DNA of 64,000 nt from Apodemus sylvaticus (GCF_947179515.1 NC_067495.1:22598413-22662412), one strand, 5' to 3'; shown: positions 12,286 to 25,403, numbered from the stretch's first letter. Translations and numbers: made by a program. The notes: generated by a model from the sequence alone, not told the origin.

Positions 12286-14112
12286 TCTTCTAACAAAACA
12301 AATAGAAGAAAGCCTCAAACATTACTCTACTTCCAATAGCAAAAATAACAAGAAGCAAAAATCACTTCTTCTTAATATCTCTTAATATCAATGGACTCAA
12401 TTCTCCAATGAAAACACATAGATTAACTGACTGGATACAAAAACAAGATACAACATTTTGCTGCATACAGGAAACTTACCTCAAGCACAAAGACAGACAC
12501 TACTTCAGAGTAAAAGACTGGAAAACAATTTTCCAAGCAAATGGTCCCAAGAAACAAGATGGTGTAGCCATTTTAATATCGGATAAAATTGACTTTCAAC
12601 CTAAAGTAATCAAGAAAGATAAGGAAGGACATATTGTATTCATCAAAGGAAAAATCTACCAAGATGAACTCTCAATTCTGAGCATATATACTTCAAATAC
12701 AAGGGCACCCATGTTCATAATGGAAACTTTACTAAAGCTCAAAGCACGCATTGCGCCTCACACAATAATAGTGGGAGACTTCAACACCCCACTATCATCA
12801 ATGGATAAATCAGGTAAATAGAAACTAAACAGAGACATAGTGAAACTAAAAGAAGTTATTAACCAAAGAGATTTAGCAGCTATCTATAGAACATTTTATC
12901 CTAAAAGAAAATAATAAACCTTCTCCTTAGCACCCCACGGTACCTTCTCCAAAACTGACCATATACTTGGTCACAAAACAGGCCTCAACAGATATAAGAA
13001 GACTGAAATAATCTAATGCACACTAACAGTTCACCAAGGGCTAAGGTTGGTCTTTAATAACAATAAAAATAACAGAAAGCCCACAAAAACGTGTAAACTT
13101 AGCAACATTCTACTCAATGATAGATAGATTAGTCAAGGACGAAATAAAGAAATTAAAGACACTTTAGAATTTAATGAAAATGAAGGCACAACATACCCAA
13201 AATTGAAACAATGAAAGCAATGCTAAGAGGAAAACTCATAGCTCTGAGTGCCTCCAAAAAGAAACTGGAAAACACATACCCTAACAGCTTGACAGCACAG
13301 TTGAAGGCTCTAGAACAAAAAGAAAGAAATAAACCCAAGAGGAATAGATGGCAGGAAATAATCAAACTCAGGGATGAAATCAACCAAGTAGAAACAAAAA
13401 GACCTATACAAAGAATCAACCAAACCAGGGGCTGGTTCTTTGGAAAAAAAAAAAAAAAAACAAGATTGGTGAACAGTTAACCAAACTAATCAGAGGGCAC
13501 AGAGAGTGTAACCAAATCAGCAAAATTAGAAATGAAAAGGGAGACATAACAACAGATATTGAGGAAATCAAAAAAATCATCAGATCCTACTACAAAAGTC
13601 CATACTCAACAAAACTGGAAAATCTAGATGAAAAGCACAATTTTCTAGACGTGTACCAGGTACCAAAATTAAATCAAGCTCAGATAAATGATCTAAACAA
13701 TCCCATAAACCCTAAAGAAATAGAATTAGTCATTAATAGTCTCCCAACCAAACCAAACCAAACCAAATAAAACAAAACAAAACAAAACAAAAAAAAAAAA
13801 AAAAAAAAACACAGGATCAGATGGGTTTAATGCAGAGTTCTATCAGACTTTCCATCCAGTGGAAAATGGATAGCATTTTCAACAAATGGTGCTGGGTCAA
13901 CTGGCAGTCAACATGTAGAAGGACAGAAATTGATCAATTCTTATCTCCCTGTTAAAATCTCAAGTACAAGTGGATCAAGGACTTCTACATAAAACCAGAA
14001 ACACTGAATCTAATAGAAGAGAGTGTGGGGAAGAACCTGGAGCACATGGGCACAGGTGAAAATTTCCTCAACAGAATACCAATAGCTTATGCTCTAAGAT
14101 CAAGAATTCACA

Positions 14113-17100
14113 CATGTATGCTCTCTCCGTTTTCTTTTTGGAGGCACTCAGGGCTATGAGTTTTCCTCTTAGCACTGCTTTCATTGTGTCCCATAGATTT
14201 GGGTATGTTGTGTTTTCATTTTCATTGTGTTCTAAAAGTCTTTAATTTCTTTCTTTATTTCTTCCTTGACCAAGGTATCATTGAGTAGAGTATTGTTCAA
14301 TTTCCACGTGTATGTGGGTTTTCTGTTGTTTCTGTTGCTATTGAAGACCACTTTTACTCCATAGTGATCAGATAGGAGGCATGGGATTAGTTCGATCTTC
14401 TTATATTTGTTGAGGTCTGTCTTATGACCAATTATATGGTCAATTTTGGAGAAGGTACCATGAGGTGCTGAAAAAAAGGTATATTCTTTTGTTTTAGGAT
14501 AGAATGTTCTATATATATCTGTTAAATCTAATTGGTCCAAAGCTTCAATTAGTTTCATTGTGTCCTTGTTTAGTTTCTGTTTTCCTGATCGGTCCATTGA
14601 GGAAAGTGCAGTGTTGAAGTCACCCACAATTATTGTGTTAGGTGCAATGTGTGCTTTGAGTTTTAATAAAGTTTCTTTTATGAAAGAGGGTGCCCTTGCA
14701 TTTGGAGCATAGATGTTCAGGATTGAGAGTTCTTCTTCTTGTATTTTTCCTTTGACCAGCAAGAAGTGTCCCTCAGAGTCTCCAGCTTAATGACACACCT
14801 GAAAGCCCTAGAACAAAAATAAGCTATTTCACCCAGGAGGACTAGAAGGCAGGAAATCATCAAACTCAGGGCCGAAATCAATCAAGTAGAAACAAAGAGA
14901 ACCATACAAAAAATCAACAAAACCAGGAGCTGGTTCTTTGAGAAAATCAACAAGATAGATAAACCCTTAGCCAGACTGACCAAAGGGCACAGAGAAAGTA
15001 TCCAAATTAACAAACTTAGAAATGAAAAGGGAGATATAACAACGGAAACTGAGGAAATCCAAAAAATCATCAGATCCTACTACAAGAGCCTGTACTCAAC
15101 ACAACTGGAGAATCTGGAGGAAATGGACAATTTCCTTGACAGATACCAATTACCAAAATTAAATCAGGACCAACTAGACCATCTAAACAGTCCCATAAAG
15201 CCTAAAGAAATAGAAGGAGTCATAGAAAGTCTTCCAACCAAAAAAAGCACAGGACCAGATGGTTTCAGTGCAGAATTCTACCAGACCTTCAAAGAAGAGT
15301 TAACACCAATACTCTTCAAACTATTCCACAAAATAGAAACAGAAGGAACACTACCCAATTCCTTCTACGAAGCCACAATTACGCTGATACCAAAGCCACA
15401 CAAAGATCCAACAAAGAAAGAGTACTTCAGACCAATTTCCCTTATGAACATCGATGCAAAAATACTCAATAAAATTCTTGCGAACCGAATCCAAGAACAC
15501 ATCAAAACGATCATCCACCATGATCAAGTAGGCTATATCCCGGGAATACAGGGTTGGTTCAATATATGGAAATACATCAATACAATCCACTACATAAACA
15601 AACTCAAAGAACAAAACCACATGGTCATTTCATTGGATGCTGAAAAAGCATTTGACAAAATTCAGCATCCTTTCATGCTTAAAGTCTTGGAGAGAACAGG
15701 AATTCAAGGCCCATACCTAAACATAGTAAAAGCAATATACAGCAAAGCGGTAGCCAGCATCAAACTAAATGGAGAGAAACTTGAAGCAATCCCACTGAAA
15801 TCAGGGACCAGACAAGGCTGCCCCCTTTCTCCTTATCTTTTCAATATTGTACTTGAGGTACTAGCTCGGGCAATTCGACAACATAAGGAGGTCAAAGGGA
15901 TACAAATTGGAAAGGAAGAAGTCAAACTATCATTATTTGCAGACGACATGATAGTCTACCTAAGTGACCCCAAAAACTCCACTAGAGAGCTCCTACAGCT
16001 GATAAACAACTTCAGCAAAGTGGCAGGTTATAAAATCAACACAAGCAAATCAGTGGCCTTCCTATACTCAAAGGATAAGCAGGCTGAGAAAGAAATTAGG
16101 GAAATGACCCCCTTCACAATAGCCACAAACAGTATAAAGTATCTTGGGGTGACTCTTACCAAACATGTGAAAGATCTGTATGACAAGAACTTCAAGACTC
16201 TGAAGAAGGAAATGGAAGAAGACCTCAAAAATGGGAAAACCTCCTATGCTCATGGATTGGTAGAATCAATATAGTTAAAATGGCCATTTTGCCAAAAGCA
16301 ATATACTGATTCAATGCAATACCCATCAAAATCCCAACTCAATTCTTCACAGAGTTAGAAAGATCAATTATCAAATTCATCTGGAACAACAAAAAACCCA
16401 GGATAGCTAAAACTCTTCTCAGCAACAAAAGGAAATCTGGGGGAATCAGTATCCCTGACCTCAAGCAATACTACAGAGCAATAGTGTTAAAAACTGCATG
16501 GTATTGGTACAGTGACAGGCAGGAGGATCAATGGAACAGAATTGAAGATCCAGAAATGAACCCACACACCTATGGCCACTTGATCCTCGACAAAGAGGCT
16601 GAAAACATCCAATTGAAAAAAGATAGCCTTTTCAACAAATGGTGCTGGTTCAACTGGAGGTCAGCATGCAGAAGAATGCCAATTGATCCATCCTTGTCTC
16701 CTTGTACTAAGCTCAAATCCAAATGGATCAAGGACCTCCACATAAAGCCAGACACTCTGAAGCTAATAGAAAAGAAACTGGGGAAGACCCTTGAGGACAT
16801 CGGTACAGGGAGAAAGTTTCTGAACAGAACACCAATAGCGTATGCTCTAAGAGCAAGAATTGACAAATGGGACCTCATAAGGTTACAGAGTTTCTGTAAG
16901 GCAAAGGACACCATCAAGAGGACAGATCGGCAACCAACAAATTGGGAAAAGATCTTCACCAATCCTACATCAGATAGAGGGCTAATATCCAATATATATA
17001 AAGAACTCAAGAAGTTAGACTCCAGAAAACCGAACAACCCTATTAAAAAATGGGGTACAGAGTTAAACAAAGAATTCTCACCTGAAGAACTTCGGATGGC

Positions 17101-17917
17101 GGAGAAGCATCTTAAAAAATGCTCAACTTCATTACTCATTAGGGAAATGCAAATCAAAACAAACCTAAGATTTCATCTTACACCAGTTAGAATGGCTAAG
17201 ATTAAAAATTCAGGAGACAGCAGGTGTTGGAGAGGGTGTGGAGAAAGAGGAACACTCCTCCACTGCTGGTAGGGTTGCAAATTGGTACAACCACTCTGGA
17301 AATCATTCTGGCGGTTCCTCCAAAAACTGGGCACCTCACTTCCAGAAGATCCTGCTATACCACTCCTGGGCATATATCCATAGGATTCCCCACCATGTAA
17401 TAAGGATACATGCTCTACTATGTTCATAGCAGCCCTATTTATAATTGCCAGATGCTGGAAAGAACCCAGGTATCCCTCAACAGAAGAGTGGATGCAAAAA
17501 ATGTGGTATATCTACACAATGGAGTACTATTCAGCCATTAGAAACAATGAATTCATGAAATTCTTAGGCAAATGGATGGAGCTAGAGAACATCATACTAA
17601 GTGAGGTAACCCAGACTCAAAAGGTGAATCATGGTATGCACTCACTAATAAGTGGTTATTAACCTAGAAAACTGGAATACCCAAAACATAATCCATACAT
17701 CAAATGAGATACAAGAAGAAAGGAGGAGTGGCCCTGGTTATGGAAAGACTCAGTGAAACAGTATTCGGCAAAACTAGAACGGGGAAGTGGGAAGGGGTGG
17801 GAGAGAGGACAGGGGAAGAGAAGGGGGCTTACGGGACTTTTGGGGAGTGGGGGGGCTAGAAAAGGGGAAATCATTTGAAATGTAAATAAATTATATCGAA
17901 TAAAAAAATTAAAAAAA
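14113..17917 (+). mobile_element. young L1, 5'-inverted (twin-primed)
   Basis: 14114-14782 is the reverse complement of full-length L1 positions about 42935-43605. From 14785 the sequence runs forward from about 43613 to the 3' end and poly(A). The two parts are thus almost contiguous in the source L1 but point in opposite directions, the product expected of twin priming. The copy is flanked by aagaattcaca at 14102-14112 and at 17918-17928, with a second tandem copy at 17929-17939. The 3' UTR is the short G-rich type ending in 'aaattatatcgaataaaa'. Confidence 0.93.
14785..17662 (+). pseudogene. L1 ORF2 fragment of the young inverted L1
   Basis: The forward part encodes the end of the endonuclease linker, the reverse transcriptase (open for 383 codons at 15123-16274 with the SGTRQGCPLSP block and the FADDM catalytic box) and the C-terminal Cys-rich region. 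A one-base deletion in the A-run at 16227-16231, a TGA at 16307-16309 and a TAG at 17270-17272 break it. The first two defects also occur in the copy at 30521. The normal stop is at 17660-17662. Confidence 0.9.
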
Positions 17918-19347
17918 AAGAATTCACAAAGAATTCACATATGGTACCTCATAAAATTGCAATGCTCTGTAAGGCAAAGGACACTGTCAATAGGACAAAA
18001 TGGCAACCAACAGATTGGGAAAAGATCATTACCAATCTTACATATGATAGAGGGCTAATATCCAACATATACAAAGAAATCAAAAAGTTAGACTCCAGAG
18101 AACCAAATAACCCTATTAAAAATGGGGTACAGAGCTAATCAAAGAATTCTCAACTGAGGAATATTGGATAGCTGAGAATCACCCAAAGAAATGTTCACTA
18201 TACTTAATCATCAGTGAAATGCAAATCAAAACAATCCTGAGATTCTACCTCACACCGGTCAGAATGACAAGATCAAAAACTCAGGGGACAGCAAATGCTG
18301 GAGAGAATGTGGAGAAAGAGGACCACCCTTTCTATTGCTCGTTGGATTGCAAGCTGGTACAACCACTCTGGAAATCAGTTTGGCTGTTCATCAGAAAATT
18401 AGACCTGAAGACCCACTTATATCACTCCTGGGCATATACCCAGAAGATGCTCCAACATGTAATAAGGACACATGCTCCACTATGTTCATAGCAGTCTTAT
18501 TTATAATAGCCAGAATCTGGAAAGAACACAGATGTCCCTCAACAGAGGAATGGATACAGAAAATGTGGGACATTTATACAATGGAATACTACTCTGCTAT
18601 TAAAAGCAATGAATTAATATAATTCTTAGGAAAATGGATGGAGCTACAAAATATCATCCTGAGTGAGGTGACCCAATCACAAAAGAACACACAGGGTATG
18701 CTCCCACTGATAAGTGGATATTAGTCCAAAAGCTCAGAATACCAAAGATACGACTCACAGACCCCATGAAGCTCAAGAAGAAGGAAAACCAACGTGTGGA
18801 TACATTGATTCTTCTTTGAAGGTGGTTCAAAATATCCAGGGCTCAGAGCCAACCAATAAACTGAGCATAGGGTCCCCATTAGAGGAGCTAGAGAAAGGAC
18901 CTGAGGAGCTGAAGAGGTTTGCAGCCCCCAGTATATACAGAACAATAATATGTACCAACCAGTACCCCCAGAGCTCCCAGGGACTAAACCACCAACAGAA
19001 GAATACACATGGAGGGACCCAGGGCTCTAGCTACATATGTAGCAGAGGATGGGCATTTCAGACATCAATGAGAGGAGAGTCCATTGGTCCTGTGAAGGCT
19101 TAATGCCCCAGTATAGGGAAAGGCTCGGTCAGGAAATTTGGAGGTGGTTGGTAAACTCGTGGAGGATGGTGGAATAGGGGTTTTTGGAGCTGTAGTAAGT
19201 AAATGTGATATATTTGAAATTTAAATAAAGTAAATATCTAATGAAAAAAGCAAATTTAACCATAAAAATAAATAAATCCATCCATCCTTTTTAATTCCCT
19301 TATCATATCATATGGTTAATGTATAAACCTGTGCATTCATTTAGCAC

Positions 19348-19560
19348 AGGACTTAGCAAACTTCCTGTAAAGGGTTAGAGAGTAAATATTTTAGACTTTG
19401 CACACCATATGGTCCCACTCTCAATTCCTAAAACCTTTCCTAGTACAAAGCCAGAATACACATATGCTGTAAACACATAGGTGTGTCTATCCTTTAAAAC
19501 AATGTTCTTTTTAAAAGCAGTTTTTGTATTTGGTTTTCAAGTCATAGTTTATCAGCTAGT
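19348..19560 (+). mobile_element. ancient hAT-Charlie-type DNA transposon remnant
   Basis: Contains 'gcaaacttcctgtaaaggg', 'gtaaatattttagactttg' and 'ccatatggtc', and ends near 'tcatagtttatcagctag'. This order matches a mammalian-wide nonautonomous hAT element of the MER3/MER33/MER5 kind that I recall, with inverted-repeat-like ends. I cannot fix the exact family name. Strong divergence fits an age older than the rodent radiation. Confidence 0.6.
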
Positions 19561-20477
19561 AATGCCACAAGTGCGTCACCATTTGCATCAGTGAAATAAT
19601 AGTTGCTGCTGAAGGGGAAAAAACAAACTCACAGGAAAAGCCAGCATTTAAGATATCTGGCTTTTTTCCTCCTTCCCGTCTCTCTCTGCATGCCTGCCTT
19701 GTCTCACTTTCTCTTCTCCCACCCCAACTCTTTTCCCCATGGTGACTTCCCTGGCCTCAATTCTTGAGGCTAGTGAACTTGCTCTAGAGCAGCTTCCCAA
19801 TAGACTTGCCTTTGATATATTTAAAAGACAAAAAGAAAAGAAAGGAAAGGAAAGGAAAAGAAAGGAAAGGAAAGGAAAGGAAAAGAAAAGAAAAGGGAAG
19901 TGAAGAAAGGAAAAGAAAAGAAAAGAGAAAAGAAAAGAAAAGAAAAGAAAAGAAAAGAAAAAAAGAAAAGAAAAGAAAAGAAAAAAAGTAAAAGAAGTTT
20001 GGAACAGAGGTATTCTTCCCTTATAAGCCCTCCCATTCTTGGCAGTTATTTCTTGCTTTTCTTTAATAAATTTTTGTTTGCTCTACTAAAAATAGACCAG
20101 AATAGAACACTGAGGTAAATATTTATGTCTAGAAAAATTAAACAATGATAAGAATAATAAAAAGAAAAGCAAATTGCAACAATGTCAATAAGTGACATCT
20201 TTCATTAGACCCCTCTCATACGCTTCATATATAAAGTTGAAGATGTAACCCTCTCTGTGGTAAGATGTTCTTGAAATCATACTTAGAAAAATGTAGACAG
20301 GACAAGCCATTTCAATAAAAAGAAATTATCAATAATATGCCCCCCCCCCCCGCCAAATTGAAATCTATTCATGGTCACTATAATATATTTAGAGGTCCAC
20401 AACCAGAAAAAGGGTTTGGGAATCCAATCATTGAGAAATAACTTGAAAGAACCCAAGAGAAAGAGGCTATAGATGCA
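19561..20477. other. unassigned DNA with polypurine array
   Basis: Apart from the GAAAG array at 19826-19990 and a C11 run at 20341-20351, I see no gene or named repeat here. Confidence 0.5.
19826..19990 (+). repeat. (GAAAG)n/(AAAAG)n polypurine microsatellite
   Basis: Pentanucleotide purine repeats run for about 165 bases with complete strand asymmetry. The Lys/Arg/Glu-rich and Phe/Leu/Ser-rich frames on the two strands are artefacts of the repeat. Confidence 0.95.
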
Positions 20478-20642
20478 GCTTGTCTTCAGAATACTTGCCT
20501 ACCATGCATGAGCACTAGTGACACAAACCTGTAACGCAAACACTTAGAAGATGGGGGCAGGAGGATTAGATGTTCAACATAATAGTCAGTGACATAAGGA
20601 GTTCATAGCCAGCTTGGGCTACCTGATACCAAATACACACCC
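20478..20642 (+). mobile_element. B4-type SINE (ID/B1 chimera), diverged
   Basis: The head 'acttgcctaccatgcatgag' resembles the tRNA-derived ID-like half, and the rest ('cctgtaacgcaaacactta', 'caggaggattag', 'gccagcttgggctacctga') resembles the B1-derived half. That two-part order defines B4. The adjacent CA repeat at 20649-20693 probably grew from its tail. Confidence 0.7.
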
Positions 20643-20648
20643 TTGCGC

Positions 20649-20693
20649 ATGCACACACACACAACCACACAAACACACACACCAATCCAAGAA
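20649..20693 (+). repeat. imperfect (CA)n microsatellite
   Basis: CA units with two interruptions, directly after the B4 SINE. Confidence 0.9.
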
Positions 20694-21282
20694 GTTCAAG
20701 AGAGTACACTAAATGAAGGTGACAAAGAACATGAAGGTATTTGTATAAGAACACTACACACACAATAAAATTCAATATACATGATATTAAGTTTACATAA
20801 ACATTTAGATACATAATGAATAAAATTTGGAAAATATATTCTTAATATGTTTTTTCCACAGTCTAAGGTGAATCTGTTAACATAGAGTAATTTCATTTGA
20901 GTCCAAAGGAGTTTACAAGGATGTCTTCACATTAATTTATTCTTGATGGTTTTAAAGTACAGACAACCCATCTCAATTTATTTAGCTCATTGAAGCAGAT
21001 AAGAAACATTTTGTCACCATTATTTTGGATTTTGTGGGGGGTATTTACAGCTTTTGAGTATTCATACACACATATATTGAGTTTTGTTTAAATCCACTCC
21101 CATTCCTTCTCCTTTGAATTCTTTCCTAACCCCCTTGTACATTTACTTCCCAAATTCATCTGCTATCATTTTTCAAAACGTCGTTTTGTGATATCTGTAG
21201 TACGTTTGTATGTTTAGTGATATCTGTAGTACGCTATTGTAGGACTATTTATTAAAGCTTGAGTAGACTTTCCTATTTTGTG
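20694..21282. other. unassigned AT-rich DNA
   Basis: No gene or named repeat. A short direct repeat, 'gtgatatctgtagtacg', occurs at about 21187 and again at about 21217. Confidence 0.5.
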
Positions 21283-22658
21283 GTTTTTTTTTTTTGTTTT
21301 CATTTTTTTATTTGATATATTCTTTACTTATATTTCATGTGATTTTCCCTTTCCTGGATCCCTCCTCCCGAAAGTCCCATAAGTCCTCTTCCCTCCTTCT
21401 GTTCCCCAATCCATTCCTTCCCATTTCCCTGTCCTGGTATTCCCCTACACTGCTGCACTGAGCCTTTCCAGAACCAGGGGTCACTCCTTCCTTCTTCTTG
21501 AACATCATTTGATATGTGCATTGTTTCTTGTGTATTCCAAGATTCTGGGCTAATATCCATTGATCAGTGAGTGCATACCATGTGTGTACTTTTGAGACTG
21601 GGTTACCTCACTTACAATGATGTTCTCCAGTTCCATCCATTTGTCTAAGAATTTCATGAATTCATTGTTTCTAATGGCTGAATAGTATTCCATTCTGTAT
21701 ATATACCACATTTTCTGTATCCATTCCTCCTTTGAGGGACATCTGGCTCTTTCCAGCTTCAGGCTATTATAAATAGGGCTGCTATGAACATAGTGGAGCA
21801 TGTGTCCTTATTAAATGCTGAGGAATCCTCTGGGTATATACCCAGGAGTGGTATAGCAGGGTCCTCAGGAAGTGTCATGCCCAGTTTTCTGAGGAACCGC
21901 CAGACTGATTTCCAGAGTGGTTGTACCAGCTTGCAACCCCACCAGCAGTGGGGGAGTCTTCCTCTTTCTCAACATCCTCACCAGCACCTGTTTTCTCCTG
22001 AGTTTTTTATCTTAGCCATTCTGACTGGTGTGAGTTGAAATCTCAGGGTTGTTTTGATTTGCATTTCCTTGATGACTAAGGATGTTGAACATTTCTTTAG
22101 GTGCTTCTCAGCCATTCAATATTCCTCAGTTGAGAATTCTTTGTTTAGCTCTGTACTCCATATTTTGATAGGGTTATTTGGCTCTCTGGATTCTAACTTC
22201 TTGAGTTCTTTGTATATGCTGGATATTAGCCCTCTGTCGGATGTAGGGTTGGTCAAGACCTTTTCCCAATTTGTTGATTGCAGTTTTATCCTATTGAGAG
22301 TGTCCTTTGCTGTGCAGAAACTTTGCAATTTTATGAGGTCCCATTTGTCAATTCTTTATCTTAGAGCATAAGCTATTGGTGTTCTGTTCAGGAAATTTTC
22401 CCCTGTGCCCATGTGCTCAAGGCTTCCTCCCCCATTTCTTTTCTATTAGTTTCAGTGTATCTGGTTTTATGTGGGGGTTCTTTATTCACTTGGACTTGAG
22501 CTTAGTATAAGGAGATAAGAATGAATCAATTTGCATTCTTCTATATGCTAGCTGTCAGTTGAATCAGCACCATTAGTTGAAAATGCTGTCTTTTTTCCAC
22601 TGGATGGTTTTAGCTCCTTTATCAAAGATCAAGTGACCATAATTCTCTGGGTTCATTT
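21283..22658 (-). mobile_element. L1 3' part, minus strand
   Basis: T-rich tail at 21283-21312, then the 3' UTR in reverse ('cccataagtcc' region), then the C-terminal part of ORF2 in reverse to 22658. Readable minus-strand ORF2 blocks include the FMKFLDKWMELENII motif near the C-terminus (21550-21801). It is 5' truncated and carries several stops. It abuts the inverted Lx segment at 22659. Confidence 0.88.
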
Positions 22659-23310
22659 CCCTTCAGCATCTTCAGTCCTTTATCTCCTCCACTGGGGACC
22701 CTGTGCTAAGTCTAATGGTTGGTTGCAAGCATCTGCTTCTGTATTTGTCAGGCTCTGGCAAAGTCTCTCAGGAGACAGCTATATCAGAATCCTGTCAACA
22801 AGCACTTCTTGGCATCCACAATAATTCTAGGTTTGGTGTCTGTATATAGGATGAATCTCCAGGCGAGGCAGTCCCTGGATGGCTCTGCCAGTACTGACCA
22901 TTAGAGAGGTGGGGGCTTCCAGACAACTGTTGGACTGATCACAAGGTTCCCAATGGGGAAACTAGAGAAAGGACCCAAGGAGCCAAAGGGGTTTGCAGCC
23001 CCATATGAGAAACAACATGATAGACCAACCAATATCCCCAGAGTTCCTAGGGACAAAACTACTAAACAGTATACACGGAAGAACCCATGGCTCTAGATGC
23101 ATATGCAGCAGAGGATGGCTTTGTTGGACATCAAAGGGTGGAAAGGCCCTTGGTACTGAGGCTAGATGACCCAATATAGGGGAATGCCAGTACAGGGAAA
23201 TGGGAGTGGGTGAGTTGTTGAGCAGGGGGAAGGGGCAGATGGGATAGAAACTAGAAAGGGTATTAAATTTTAAATGTAAATAAAGAAAATATCTATTAAA
23301 AACATGTAAG
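22659..23310 (+). mobile_element. Lx L1 3' UTR with inverted, overlapping 5' part
   Basis: 22881-23310 is a forward Lx-type 3' UTR matching about 62363-62815, ending in 'aaatgtaaataaag' and an A-tail. 22659-22880 is the reverse complement of the region matching about 62249-62475. The two parts overlap by roughly 110 bases of source sequence, so they form an inverted repeat with a spacer of about 110 bases. The simplest explanation is an old 5'-inverted, severely truncated L1. Confidence 0.75.
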
Positions 23311-25380
23311 AAAAAAAAGTACTGACTGAGACATGGAACAAGAATGGATGGGAAATTTTGGTCCTGAGTTCCCCAATGAGAAATGGAGGTTATAATTCTA
23401 CACACTTTCTCCAAGCATAGAGTATGAAGCGAAGATTAAGTCCACAGTCATTTAGGCTCTAAAAGAATTATATATCTGCTTTTCCTGGCTATGGGACCCT
23501 GGAGATATCAAATCACCTCAGTTTCTTCATCCTCCTCCAATAACTACATTCCTTCAATGAAGCAAGGTAGTATTTATACTATATGGAAGAGATAGTAAAC
23601 AGGACAGAAAATGAGAAATGATCTTTCCTAGCTAGAGTTCTTAAAGACTCATGATAGATGTTTAATGTCAAAGTGTCACACACAAGGATGAAAATTATTT
23701 TTGCTGGTTGACTTTTCCTAGGGAAATATATGATGGTTATTCTCTCCATCCACCATCTCTCCATCTCCAGGGCACTGCCAACAGACCAAAGAAGCATTTC
23801 CACCCAATTCTAGCTTGCTGATCTAGTTCATCAGGGTTACTTACAGGACTCTAGATGGGAAATAGGCATGGGTGACTAAAAGGTAGCTGAGTAACCAAAA
23901 AACCAACCAACCAACAACAACAAAAACAGAAAAATAAAAACTTCAGCTTAGGTTGATGACTCCTGAAAGTTGCATCAGAGGAGCTTACTGTCTAGCTTTC
24001 AGTAAGCTCCAAGGAAAAGCATCTTCTGCTTTAGCAACTGTTTATTCCTATTAATTTGAAGAGGGACCTTGCTAATCTTGAAACTGTCTGTGCTCTTTGT
24101 ATCTTGTTTATTTTGTGATCTTTCTGAGCCTTATGAATCACCTTCCTTCTTTACTTTAGGAAGTAATTTTTGATTCAAGGAAAATAATTGCACCAGGACC
24201 TAAGCACCTAGGTTTGCCTATGTCTGTGGAGAAATGGGAATTTGAAACTATTGCTTGAACCTTCTGGAATCTTTATAGAACTATAATGACAATACCAAAA
24301 GGATGGCAAGGAAGCATGAAGAAGAAAATAATATACATTACTTAAAGATATTCAGTTTTGTTTTCTGTATCAAAATCATAAAAGAGACAGAGTAGCGTGC
24401 AGGCCTAGTTTTTAATATTTTAGATTTTTTTTCATTGAACTGCAAAAGCTCTTTGCTTCAAGGGAGAATAGAATTGGCATTCAGATTGGCTTTACTCTGG
24501 CAGTATTTTATATACTCATTTCCTAGCTTAAACAGTTATTTCCCATATATTTCCATATTCATTTTGAAATGTGCAGAATTATATACCCCCCTTACTAACA
24601 ACATGCCATTATAATATATGCCATTTCATGCCATTAGCAACTGGAAAATGGATTTCTGGAAGCCAGTTGGCAACTGATAAGCTATTTTTTCTACATTAAA
24701 GATAATATCCATGAATTCACTAAGAATTACAGCTGCTAAGTGTTTGGTAATCATCTCTGGTTGTTTGTCAAGTAGCATTTCTGTCTGAACATGAAAATAT
24801 AACATTAATATATATGATCTTTACCCACCTACTAGTTCCTAATTTTTTCCAGTAATGTAGAGTGATTTTGCCTCATGTCTAAGTTCTATTACAGATGCTC
24901 TGCATTTGGTCTCTTCTACAAGGACATCTTCTAAGTCTGACACGAGAAAAGGTATAAACAAAATGTCCCATATAATACCTCCAGTTCCAGCATTGCTTAA
25001 CTCTGATTAATTACAAGACTGAAAGTATTAATAACTTTTTGAGCTAAGGTAAACTCATTCTTATAACTTGTAATTAAATTATTGACACAAATAATATCTA
25101 AAATTCCCCCAGAGCAGTCAACATAAATGTCAGCAGAATAATTGAGCTGAGATAAAAATATTTACTTGAAAAGCACCCCAAAATTCATCTGAGGAATTCT
25201 CCCAAAATCTCAAATATTATTTAATTTGTTTCATACTAATTACAAAAAAACATGTAAAATTTTCTGTTTCTTTTTTTAGCTATTCTTTACCACCCTTCAT
25301 TTTACATGAATTTATCAGACTTAAACACTGGGCTAACAGCTTCTCAAAATCCCATGAAATTTTAGTAACCAAAGGAAATT
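23311..25380. other. unassigned DNA
   Basis: About 2 kb without an open frame of interest or a young repeat. The only recognisable trace is a MIR near 23484-23570. This is one of the longer probably unique stretches in the window. Confidence 0.55.
23484..23570 (+). repeat. MIR SINE fragment
   Basis: 'cctggctatgggaccctgg' followed by 'cacctcagtttcttcatcc' has the spacing of the MIR core ('gctgtgtgaccttgg', then 'cctcagtttcctcatctg'). Diverged and truncated. Confidence 0.5.
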
Positions 25381-25403
25381 ACACACTCACACACACACAC
25401 ACA

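Larger units (their letters stand above)
12343..18724 (+). pseudogene. L1 ORF2 remnant, interrupted
   Basis: The first part carries the N-terminal endonuclease with a readable open stretch at 12408-12821, including the QET and GDFNT blocks of this apurinic-type endonuclease. A deletion removes most of the reverse transcriptase at 13849. The C-terminal part resumes at 17929 after the nested L1 and ends at a TAG at 18722-18724. Multiple further stops are present. Confidence 0.8.
10745..19245 (+). mobile_element. older L1, near full length, split by a young L1
   Basis: The two halves, 10745-14112 and 17929-19245, join into one L1: 5' UTR, broken ORF1, broken ORF2, and an Lx-type 3' UTR ending in 'aaatttaaataaag' near 19225. 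The interruption at 14113-17917 is a younger L1 flanked by copies of aagaattcaca. About 1.3 kb of ORF2 (most of the reverse transcriptase) is missing at 13849, where sequence matching 44108 of the full-length copy jumps to sequence matching 45437. A-rich expansions at 13444-13460 and 13746-13809 add length. The element is dead. Confidence 0.85.

Noticed and set aside
15351..17157. Minus-strand frames of 60-195 codons, recurring at 30836, 32056, 44177 and 45397
   Set aside because: They are antisense shadows of L1 ORF2. They recur only because ORF2 recurs.
18714..19103. 129-codon plus-strand frame
   Set aside because: It spans the ORF2 end and Lx-type 3' UTR of an old L1; the frame is accidental.
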